NCBI GenBank assembly: GCA_035541035.1 | Contig: DATLFO010000381.1 | Location: 1 to 5,191, forward strand | Origin: DASWHR01 sp035541035 | GTDB taxonomy: Bacteria > Actinomycetota > AC-67 | Length of the DNA stretch: 5,191 nt | Direction: 5' to 3' | Part shown: piece after piece, positions 1 through 5,040 of the stretch | Layout: each line of letters begins with the position of its first letter | How positions within the stretch are numbered: the first letter of the stretch is position 1 | Made by a program: the position numbers and the translations under genes | The notes under the pieces: model-generated | Told to the model about the DNA's origin: nothing | Database searches by the model: none | Seen by the model: only the letters and a program-made list of their open reading frames with translations

Positions 1-3000
1 ATCCCGATGGGCTCGATCGGGCTCGAAGCCTCCCCGATCGGCTCGATCGCGCTCGACAACATCTTGCTGTCCTCGATCGACGCCGACTTCGCGGCATTGC
101 TGGCCGGCTCGGCCCTGCAGGGGCTCGCGCCACAGACGATCACGCTTCGGCAGGCGCTCGCCGACCCGGTCGTCGGACCCCGGCTCCGTGCACTCACCAT
201 TCGCGGTGCCGGCCTGGCCGACACGCTGCTGCGCGGCGTGCAGGTGAGCTCGGTCCTGCTCGGGGGTCTGACGCTCAACCAGATCGTGCTGCCCGGAGGC
301 CTGAGCGTGTGCCAGGCGCTTGCGCAGGCCGGATACTCGTGCGCCGCCAACGGCGTCGACGAGAGCCGCGACACCGTGCTGGGGCTCGACATCGCGAGCG
401 CCCCGATGGGCTCGATCCCGATGGGTTCGATCCCGATGGGTTCGATCCCGATGGGCTCGATCGACGTGCTGTCCACGCCGATGGGCTCCATTCCGCTGTC
501 CCAGATCCCGAACGTCAATGCGGTCGTGGACTGCGCGCGGGTCAACTGCTCGACGGGCACGCTCGGCGAGGCCGCGTCGCTCGTGCCCACGGCCATTCGC
601 GCCGAAGCGGTGCTCTCGGACCTCGGCGCGGTGCTGGATCAGATCACGCTCGGCCAGCTCATCGTGGGGCTGCTCGCCCGCGCCGACTATCCGTGGGAGC
701 GGCTTCCGATCGACGGGCTACAAACCGACGCGGGCGGGCCGTCACTGGTCTACCACGTCGATTACGACTTCGACTGCACGCCGTTCTCGCCGCCGACCGA
801 CATCACCGTCTCGCCGCCGCCGGGCTTCCAGTACGTGCCCGGCTCCAGCCTGTTCTCCTTCGGGGCCTCGTCCCCGCAGGCCGCGGTGGATCCGGTCGCC
901 GCCGGCGGAACGCTGCGCTGGTCGGCCCTGCCGTCGAACCCGTGCGGCGGCCTGGAAGGCGAGGAGCAGCACGTGCGCCTCTCGTACCGGATGCGTCCGG
1001 GCTTCACGCTCGGCCAGTTCTCGAGCAAGGTGGACGCGGTCGTGTTCCGCGCGGCGGCGTCCGCGTCGGGCGCGCCGGTCCACGTGACGCAGAACTTCGA
1101 GCCCAACGAGGATCCGGCAACCGCGCCGGTGCTCGCGGCCGACACGCTCGCGTTCGGCCACATCGCCACGCCCGACGACATCGATCTGTTCCGTGTGGCC
1201 ATCCCGGCCGCGCCCGGAACCCGCGTTCGGTTCCTGCTGTCGCACATCGCGGAGGGACAGGACTTCGACCTGACCGTGTTCAAGCCGGCCGCGCCGGCGC
1301 TGCAGTCCACGCCGATCGGATCGATCCCGATCGGATCGATCCCGATCGAGGACGAAGGCGCCGACCTGTCGGGCACCTCGCGGCCGATGCAGTCCGAGAC
1401 GCTGCGCGACAGCCCGATCGGTTCGATCCCGATGGGCTCGATCCCGATCGGCAGCCTGTCGCACAACCGCGGCAATGCCGATGAGGCCGCGATGATCGTC
1501 ACCGCCGGGGAGACCGGTCACTTCACGGTCGCCGTCACCGGCTTCAACGGCTCGCACTCGAACCGGGCCTACGTGCTGCGCGTGCAGACGTCGGCGCCGG
1601 CCCCGCTGCCGCCGTGCCCGGCCCGGACCTTCGCTTTCGACGCCGACCCGTACGCAGGCGCCGACGAAGCCACCACGGCCGGGACGCTTCCTGCCACCGT
1701 GACGCCCGACCGCAAGACGCTCATCCTGGTCGCGAGGAACCGGATCGCCGACCTGTACGGCCCGAGCCAGGCGGCCGAGCTGATGAGCTCGCTCGAGACG
1801 CTGGCCGCGCGCACCGAGGTCGCCGGTGCGGTGCTGTCGGTCGATGCCGATCCCGGGGTGACGGGCGCGCTCAAGGGGTGGGACGCCGATCCCTGCTCGA
1901 TCGACAAGGCGAACGGCGTCGTGCGATCGATCAACGACGTCGTGACGCGGTACCGCACGGTCGCGACGGGATTGCGCTACGTCGTGCTGGTCGGCTCGGA
2001 CGAGGCGCTGCCGATGGCTCGCGTCGCCGACTCGGTCTCCCTGTCGAACGAGAGCGACTACGCATCCTCGCTCGCCTTCACCACCCAGAACCTCACCAAG
2101 GGCAACGCCACCTACGCGGCGGCGGTGCGAGGCCAGATCTTGACCGACGACGCCTACACGGCCTTCACCCAGACCCCGTGGCTGGACCGCTCGCTGTACC
2201 TGCCCGACGTCTCCGCCGCGCGACTGGTCGAGACGCCGTCGGAGATCCGGGGCCAGATCGCCCAGTACATCGCCGCGAACGGACAGCTCGCGCCACAGAC
2301 GGCCATCGTCAGCGGCTACGACTTCCTGTCCGACGGCGCGGCCGCGATTGCCGCGGGCGTGGACGACGTTCTGTCTGCCGGCAAGACCGCGGAGCGGCTG
2401 ATCAACGATCAGTGGAACAAGAACGATCTGCTGTCGCGGTTCGTGCGAGACATCATCTCGGCCAACGCGCACTACGACCACTGGCGCGCGCAGCCGGCGT
2501 CCGCGACCCGCGAGGAAGAGCTGATCACGACCGACGACGCCGTCTTCGGCGTCGATCCCGTGGTCGGATCGCAGCTCGCCAAGCGCGTGTCGTTCACGAT
2601 CGGCTGCCACTCCGGGCTGAGCGTGGCCGACTCGCTGATCGCCAACGCGTCGGCGGCCGAGCGCAAGATCCTGCGGGACTTCCCGCAGACGTACGCGCAA
2701 ACGAAAGCCGCGGTCTATATCGCCAACACCGGGTTCGGCTACGGCGATACCGAAGCCAACGCGCTGTCCGAGCGGCTGATGACCGAGTTCGCGCGACGTC
2801 TGCGCGACAAATGGTCCACGATCGGCGAGAAGCTCGTCTACGCCAAGCACGCGTACTTCGCCAACGCCGGCCTGTACGGAGCCTACGACGAGAAGGTGCT
2901 GATCGAGGCGACGCTCTATGGCTTGCCGTTCTGGCGGCTGGGACCGGCCGAGCCGCTGCCGGCACCCGCGCAGCCGCCGGCGACCGCGACGGACCCGGTG

Positions 3001-4350
3001 ACCGGCCTGACGGTCGCCTCGGTGTCGATCACGCCGCAGACGACTCGCGTCGACTCGCCGCGCGGCACCTTCTGGCGGGGCGGCTCGGGCGTGCACTTCA
3101 TGCACTACCGCCCGGCGCAGCCGCTGGAGACCAGGAACGTGACCGTGCCGGGCCTGCGGGCCCACGGCGTCATGATCAAGTCGCTGCAGACCCAGGACGT
3201 GCCCGGCATCGACCCGGTGCTCGGGAACCCGACGATCGCCAAGAAGGCCAACGAGCCCGAGCGTCCTGCGGTCGATCTGGTCTACCCGGCGAACCTCGCC
3301 ACGCTCGCCCGGTCGCGCAGCTTCGGAAACGAGACGGCGACGCTGAGCCTGATCGCCGGTCAGTTCCGTGGCAACAGCCCGTTCGACGGCCGCGGCGTGC
3401 AGCGGTTGGTGAAGTCGGTCACGCTCGAAGTCGCGTACTCGAACTCGGGCAGCTTCATCCCGCCGTCGATCGCACAGGTCGCCGTGGTCAACGCGCCGGC
3501 CGGGGCGCAGGTCGTCACGGACGTGCGTGACGTCGGCGGCGGCGCGGTCAAACGCGTCGCCATGCTCGTCCGGCACTCCGATGACGGCTCATGGGAGTTC
3601 GTCGAGGCCGTCAATGTCGCGGGGACGAGCATCTGGATCGCTAACGTGACCACCAAGTCGCAGGCCGACACCATCGACGTCGCCGTGATGGGCCAGGACG
3701 TGAGCGGCAACGTCGGCTGGGGCACGAAGAAGGGCCAGCTGCACACCACCGGAACCGGCGTCATTCGCCCGGTCGTGACGATCTCGTCGCCGCTGGACGG
3801 CGGCTCCTACCCGCGCGGCGCGAGCGTGACCGCGGACTACGGCTGCTACGACCCCGCGGGCGTCATCTCGTGCACCGGCACGGTGCCGAACGGCACGCCG
3901 GTGGATACCTCGACGACCGGCACCAAGACCTTCACGGTGCGCATGACCAACACCAAGGGCGAGGTGCTCGAGCGCACGGTCCGCTACACGGTCGGCTTCG
4001 AGTTCGTCGGATTCCTGTCGCCGGTGAGCAACTATCCGACGCTCAACTCCGCGTCGGCCGGCTCGGCGATCCCGGTGAAGTGGAGCATCAAGGACGGCCA
4101 GGGCGGCTTCGTGCGCGACCCGGCGACCGTGGACACGATCCGGTCGCAGACGATCTCGTGCGCGAACCGGCGGTCCAGCATCGCCGAGGACACGAGCACG
4201 CCGGGCAAGGTTGTGGTCACCTATGACCTGCCCAAGGAGCACTTCCACTACGACTGGAAGACGGACCCGTCGTGGCAGGGCACCTGCCGCAGGCTGTTCC
4301 TGACCTTGTCCGACAAGACGAAGCACTTCTTCGACGTCTCGTTCAAGTAA
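1..4350 (+). CDS. Secreted multi-domain gingipain-like (C25) cysteine peptidase with PMGSI pentad repeats, 5'-partial
   Basis: Probable extracellular cysteine endopeptidase. The frame is open to the first base, and the ATG at 7 lies inside a repeat unit, so the true start and any signal peptide are upstream. Visible order: pentad-repeat solenoid (residues 1 to about 240), DUF11-like beta-sandwich (about 247-359), PPC domain with repeat insertions (365-530), C25 peptidase (about 572-980), beta-sandwich region (about 1000-1255), HYR-like Ig domain (1256-1331), PxKF domain (1333-1449), then TAA. Catalytic candidates are His824 (in NAHYDHW) and Cys869 (in TIGCHSG). There is no LPXTG motif, C-terminal membrane helix or recognisable type IX sorting domain, so it is probably released or held non-covalently. 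The other 12 cysteines fall into domain-wise pairs, which suits an oxidising extracellular location. The substrate is unknown. A processed zymogen is possible, as in gingipains, but is not shown by the sequence. Domain calls come from motif recognition only. Confidence 0.88.
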   Translation: MPMGSIGLEASPIGSIALDNILLSSIDADFAALLAGSALQGLAPQTITLRQALADPVVGPRLRALTIRGAGLADTLLRGVQVSSVLLGGLTLNQIVLPGGLSVCQALAQAGYSCAANGVDESRDTVLGLDIASAPMGSIPMGSIPMGSIPMGSIDVLSTPMGSIPLSQIPNVNAVVDCARVNCSTGTLGEAASLVPTAIRAEAVLSDLGAVLDQITLGQLIVGLLARADYPWERLPIDGLQTDAGGPSLVYHVDYDFDCTPFSPPTDITVSPPPGFQYVPGSSLFSFGASSPQAAVDPVAAGGTLRWSALPSNPCGGLEGEEQHVRLSYRMRPGFTLGQFSSKVDAVVFRAAASASGAPVHVTQNFEPNEDPATAPVLAADTLAFGHIATPDDIDLFRVAIPAAPGTRVRFLLSHIAEGQDFDLTVFKPAAPALQSTPIGSIPIGSIPIEDEGADLSGTSRPMQSETLRDSPIGSIPMGSIPIGSLSHNRGNADEAAMIVTAGETGHFTVAVTGFNGSHSNRAYVLRVQTSAPAPLPPCPARTFAFDADPYAGADEATTAGTLPATVTPDRKTLILVARNRIADLYGPSQAAELMSSLETLAARTEVAGAVLSVDADPGVTGALKGWDADPCSIDKANGVVRSINDVVTRYRTVATGLRYVVLVGSDEALPMARVADSVSLSNESDYASSLAFTTQNLTKGNATYAAAVRGQILTDDAYTAFTQTPWLDRSLYLPDVSAARLVETPSEIRGQIAQYIAANGQLAPQTAIVSGYDFLSDGAAAIAAGVDDVLSAGKTAERLINDQWNKNDLLSRFVRDIISANAHYDHWRAQPASATREEELITTDDAVFGVDPVVGSQLAKRVSFTIGCHSGLSVADSLIANASAAERKILRDFPQTYAQTKAAVYIANTGFGYGDTEANALSERLMTEFARRLRDKWSTIGEKLVYAKHAYFANAGLYGAYDEKVLIEATLYGLPFWRLGPAEPLPAPAQPPATATDPVTGLTVASVSITPQTTRVDSPRGTFWRGGSGVHFMHYRPAQPLETRNVTVPGLRAHGVMIKSLQTQDVPGIDPVLGNPTIAKKANEPERPAVDLVYPANLATLARSRSFGNETATLSLIAGQFRGNSPFDGRGVQRLVKSVTLEVAYSNSGSFIPPSIAQVAVVNAPAGAQVVTDVRDVGGGAVKRVAMLVRHSDDGSWEFVEAVNVAGTSIWIANVTTKSQADTIDVAVMGQDVSGNVGWGTKKGQLHTTGTGVIRPVVTISSPLDGGSYPRGASVTADYGCYDPAGVISCTGTVPNGTPVDTSTTGTKTFTVRMTNTKGEVLERTVRYTVGFEFVGFLSPVSNYPTLNSASAGSAIPVKWSIKDGQGGFVRDPATVDTIRSQTISCANRRSSIAEDTSTPGKVVVTYDLPKEHFHYDWKTDPSWQGTCRRLFLTLSDKTKHFFDVSFK
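4..48 (+). repeat. PMGSI/PIGSI pentad repeats, first visible cluster (continues upstream)
   Basis: Two exact units are visible, PMGSI (4-18) and PIGSI (34-48). Isoleucine recurs at five-residue spacing at residues 1, 6, 16, 21 and 26, carrying on into ALDNI and LLSSI. The spacing is that of pentapeptide-repeat solenoids (quadrilateral beta-helices), although the letters differ from the classical A-D/N-L-x-x consensus. The array begins before the window, so its full length is unknown. Confidence 0.8.
193..297 (+). repeat. Degenerate pentad-repeat solenoid, seven units
   Basis: Residues 65-99 divide without gaps into LTIRG, AGLAD, TLLRG, VQVSS, VLLGG, LTLNQ and IVLPG. The central position is always I, L or V, and several units end in G or S. 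This is closer to a classical pentapeptide-repeat protein than the PMGSI units are, and it suggests the two kinds belong to one continuous coil. It is preceded by ITLRQALADP (from 139), which resembles ITLGQLIVGL (from 643) near the end of the N-terminal region. These could be caps or junctions of the solenoid. Confidence 0.6.
403..507 (+). repeat. PMGSI tandem array: seven pentads in unbroken register
   Basis: The units are PMGSI four times (403-462), DVLST (463-477), PMGSI (478-492) and PLSQI (493-507). All are 15 bases long with no register shift. The second and third units (418-432 and 433-447) are identical in DNA, including the GGT glycine codon. The first and fourth units are identical to each other and use GGC. 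This suggests local tandem duplication in the DNA. Cysteine pairs flank the array (Cys104/Cys114 before, Cys178/Cys183 after). Confidence 0.9.
739..1077 (+). other. DUF11-like beta-sandwich domain
   Basis: Residues about 247-359. The stretch has the layout of DUF11 and related bacterial adhesin-style repeat domains: an opening strand (VYHVDYDFDC), a proline-rich turn leading into PPGFQYVPGSS, a TLRW strand matching the usual TLTW, and a closing strand VRLSYRMRPGFTLGQF. Cys259 and Cys315 are the only cysteines here and could form a disulfide. The likely role is structural, as a spacer between the repeat solenoid and the peptidase part. The family call is from pattern only; a generic Ig-like fold cannot be excluded. 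Confidence 0.5.
1312..1347 (+). repeat. PIGSI repeats inside the PPC domain, cluster 1
   Basis: PIGSI PIGSI PI at residues 438-449. The two full units (1312-1326 and 1327-1341) are identical in DNA and use the GGA glycine codon, unlike the GGC and GGT of the N-terminal array. The M-to-I difference from PMGSI is a single third-base change (ATG to ATC). An acidic stretch (EDEGAD) follows. Confidence 0.88.
1414..1458 (+). repeat. PIGSI/PMGSI/PIGSL repeats inside the PPC domain, cluster 2
   Basis: Three consecutive pentads at residues 472-486, about 22 residues after cluster 1. The middle unit (1429-1443) is identical in DNA to the units at 4-18, 403-417 and 448-462. The array therefore shares very recent sequence identity with the distant N-terminal solenoid even though it sits in a different domain. 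Confidence 0.88.
1714..2940 (+). other. Gingipain-like peptidase C25 catalytic domain
   Basis: Residues about 572-980. The fold opens with KTLILVARNRIADLYG, followed by strand YVVLVGSDEALPMARVAD (from 1978), which matches the C25 strand ending in a G-D/S turn before the I/L-P segment. The clan CD catalytic pair appears as His824 (2470) in ISANAHYDHW and Cys869 (2605) after a hydrophobic strand in VSFTIGCHSG. The 45-residue gap is somewhat longer than the 33 residues of RgpB (His211, Cys244). The C-terminal part has AAVYIANTGFGYGDTEANAL and AKHAYFANAGLYGAYDEKVL, typical of the end of C25 domains. The His motif is NAHYDHW rather than the usual GHG, so His827 is an alternative general base. I expect peptidase activity, but specificity cannot be read from the sequence. 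Confidence 0.74.
2998..3765 (+). other. Post-catalytic beta-sandwich region
   Basis: Residues about 1000-1255, with no cysteines. The stretch is rich in alternating hydrophobic strands (LTVASVSITP, ATLSLIAGQFRG, VTLEVAYSNSG, VKRVAMLVRHSDDGSWEFVEAV, IDVAVMGQDVSGNVGW). The pattern of a GQF strand, then 'pP-S-I' and a W-x-F/V strand, is what I expect of the Ig-like modules that follow C25 domains. There are probably two beta-sandwiches, but the boundary between them is not clear. The likely role is to stabilise the catalytic domain or bind substrate. No specific family is assigned. Confidence 0.45.
3766..4347 (+). other. C-terminal HYR-like Ig domain plus PxKF domain
   Basis: Residues 1256-1331 form an HYR-like Ig domain: PVVTISSPLDGGSYPRGASV, then a Cys1282/Cys1291 pair around a short loop (GCYDPAGVISCTG) and VDTSTTGTKTFTVRMTNTKG. 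Residues 1333-1449 match the PxKF type: FEFVGFLSPVSNYPTLNSAS, AGSAIPVKWSI, Cys1387, and a terminal YDWKTDPSWQGTCRRLFLTL with Cys1429. The motif that names the domain reads PVKW here, with tryptophan in place of phenylalanine. PxKF domains sit at or near the C-terminus of large secreted proteins, which supports 4350 as the natural end. Their biochemical role is not known to me. Confidence 0.7.
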
Positions 4351-4362
4351 CGGGACCGAGAC

Positions 4363-4400
4363 GCGGCCCCCGGAGATTTCTGCAGGTTTCCGGGGGCTGC
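4363..4400 (+). terminator. GC-rich terminator hairpin after the peptidase gene
   Basis: The arms 4363-4374 and 4389-4400 pair over 12 positions with a single G-U wobble. The 14-base loop may close by two further pairs, and its centre is the palindrome CTGCAG. It starts 13 bases after the stop codon. No T-run follows, so it departs from the textbook intrinsic terminator, but such hairpins are common after genes in high-GC Gram-positive bacteria. Confidence 0.65.
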
Positions 4401-4495
4401 GGCTCGAGCAGCAGGGGAGCCCCTTCGGGGTCGCGTTCACGCGTGGCAGCAAATCGGGAGACGAGCGCGACCCGAGCCAAGGCGATGCTTGCCGC

Positions 4496-4510
4496 GCCGG
4501 CGCAGCCGGC
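4496..4510 (+). repeat. Short perfect inverted repeat
   Basis: GCCGGC, three bases, then GCCGGC: six pairs around a GCA loop. It may be an extra termination or pausing hairpin, or simply chance in GC-rich DNA. Nothing else was recognised between 4401 and 4530. Confidence 0.3.
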
Positions 4511-4541
4511 CCCGTGCGTTGATCTCTCGGCGAAATTACGA

Positions 4542-4569
4542 TTGAAGGAAATCTCCTCAGAAGTTTAAT
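4542..4569 (+). promoter_or_regulatory. Candidate sigma70-type promoter in an AT-rich island
   Basis: TTGAAG (4542-4547, four of six matches to TTGACA) is followed after 16 bases by TTTAAT (4564-4569, five of six matches to TATAAT). A second TTTAAT lies at 4569-4574. The surrounding 60 bases (4531-4590) are 41/60 A+T, by far the most AT-rich stretch in the window. A transcript would start near 4576 and run into the structured region and then the gene at 5041, giving a leader of roughly 465 bases. No start site can be proven from the sequence. Confidence 0.42.
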
Positions 4570-4644
4570 TTAATCTTTCGAAAACCTTTGGTCGGGCAGG
4601 ATCCCTCTTGTGCCGAGGAGAAGTGGAGCCCCTTGACGACGAGT

Positions 4645-4707
4645 CTGCGCCTCCTTCTCTCCCCGCCGGGTTCTCAGCCGGCTGCCCTGATAGGGGAGGA
4701 GGCGCGG
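4645..4707 (+). other. Strong two-part stem-loop (structured RNA element or leader)
   Basis: GCGCCTCCT (4647-4655) pairs perfectly with AGGAGGCGC (4697-4705), and the outer end extends two positions (4645/4707 C-G, 4646/4706 U-G). After a five-base bulge (4656-4660), CCCC (4661-4664) pairs with GGGG (4693-4696). Inside, GCCGG (4665-4669) pairs with CCGGC (4678-4682) around an eight-base loop, leaving a ten-base asymmetric bulge TGCCCTGATA. The nested arrangement and pyrimidine-rich bulge look more like a folded RNA than a terminator. No known riboswitch or RNA family was recognised. Confidence 0.5.
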
Positions 4708-4718
4708 CCTGTCTCCTT

Positions 4719-4739
4719 GGGGGCACCGCCCCGGGTGGG
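4719..4739 (+). other. Mutually exclusive small hairpins
   Basis: GGGGC (4720-4724) can pair with GCCCC (4728-4732) around a three-base loop. Alternatively CACC (4724-4727) can pair with GGTG (4734-4737). The two share bases and cannot form together. It lies immediately downstream of the larger stem-loop. The arms are short, so the functional claim is weak. Confidence 0.25.
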
Positions 4740-4897
4740 AACGAAGGACGCGCATGAGGACCGGACCGAAACCGAAGGCCGCACCGACGGTGGCGGGCGC
4801 CACGAGCTCGCTCCCGCAAGACGGCGCAACCCGGCCGATCCGGTACGGCTTGCTTGGCCGTTTCGGGCGCAGTTGCTCTGATGTCGCGAATGTCCGC

Positions 4898-4947
4898 AAC
4901 CCTCGCTGCCACCCTCCGTGTTCGGCGGACGAGACCTGGGAGGGTTT
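4898..4947 (+). other. Hairpin with two alternative left arms
   Basis: ACCCTCC (4911-4917) pairs over seven positions with GGAGGGT (4939-4945). An upstream near-copy, AACCCTC (4898-4904), can pair with the overlapping GAGGGTT (4940-4946). The loop of the first hairpin contains a smaller complementary pair (CCG/CGG at 4916-4918 and 4923-4925). One right arm with two competing left arms is an arrangement seen in switching leaders, but it could be chance in GC-rich DNA. Confidence 0.35.
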
Positions 4948-5023
4948 CCCGGCTGCTGTGACGAAAAGGTAGTGGGGCGGGATCCGGCCCGGGCAGGTAC
5001 CATTGGCCGCCGCCTTGAAGGCG

Positions 5024-5033
5024 AGAGGAGGAG
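5024..5033 (+). promoter_or_regulatory. Ribosome binding site for the gene at 5041
   Basis: AGAGGAGGAG contains AGGAGG at 5026-5031, nine bases before the GTG. This is a near-perfect Shine-Dalgarno sequence and decides the start, because the frame is open upstream. A TACCAT at 4998-5003 could be a -10 element for a shorter transcript, but no good -35 sequence is spaced correctly. Confidence 0.8.
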
Positions 5034-5040
5034 CGCGAAG

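Larger units (their letters stand above)
1093..1590 (+). other. PPC (bacterial pre-peptidase) domain, interrupted by repeat insertions
   Basis: Residues 365-530. The N-terminal half has the PPC hallmarks: NFEPNEDPATAP, then a GHI strand and PDDIDLFRV (1171-1197), followed by RVRFLLSHIAEGQDFDLTVF. The C-terminal half (AMIVTAGETGHFTVAVTGF, then AYVLRV) supplies the closing strands. PPC domains are usually around 70-100 residues; this one is about 165 because roughly 60 residues carrying PIGSI/PMGSI units sit between the halves. PPC domains are common accessory modules of secreted peptidases and are often removed during maturation. Here it lies directly N-terminal to the catalytic domain. Confidence 0.72.

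Noticed and set aside
7..9. ATG at 7 as the start of the large protein
   Set aside because: It is the methionine of a PMGSI repeat unit; the frame is open upstream and there is no room in the window for a ribosome binding site or signal peptide.
1614..3530. Long plus-strand overlapping frame (638 codons) within the peptidase domain
   Set aside because: Arg/Gly/Ala-rich translation in another frame of a high-GC gene, with no motifs and no ribosome binding site.
742..3576. Very long antisense open frame (944 codons) on the minus strand
   Set aside because: It is an antisense shadow of the GC-rich third positions of the peptidase gene. The translation is Arg-, Gly- and Val-rich with no domain pattern, while the sense frame has coherent motifs throughout.
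4419..4443. TTCG-loop and CGCG-TTCA-CGCG mini-hairpins that hint at a tRNA T-arm
   Set aside because: Stems are only three to four pairs and no acceptor, anticodon or D arm can be built around them.
4665..4682. Reverse strand CTGAGA flanked by GC arms, resembling part of a TPP riboswitch
   Set aside because: The other conserved TPP segments (ACCTGAT, then the GCGTAGGGA end) are absent on that strand.
4733..4743. GGGTGGGAACG, resembling the core of a T-box leader (GGGTGGNACCGCG)
   Set aside because: The match breaks after the TGGN-A part, no specifier hairpin motifs (AGTA, GNTG) are seen upstream, and the next gene is not an aminoacyl-tRNA synthetase or an obvious amino-acid gene.
4588..4881. 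97-codon plus-strand frame with a TTG start
   Set aside because: No ribosome binding site, no recognisable domain, and it overlaps the strong stem-loop at 4645-4707.
4754..4972. 72-codon plus-strand frame starting MRTGPKPK, with a weak GAAGGA upstream
   Set aside because: Third-position composition is clearly less GC-rich than in the peptidase gene, no domain or hydrophobic pattern is seen, and it runs through the hairpins of the intergenic region. A small real gene cannot be fully excluded.
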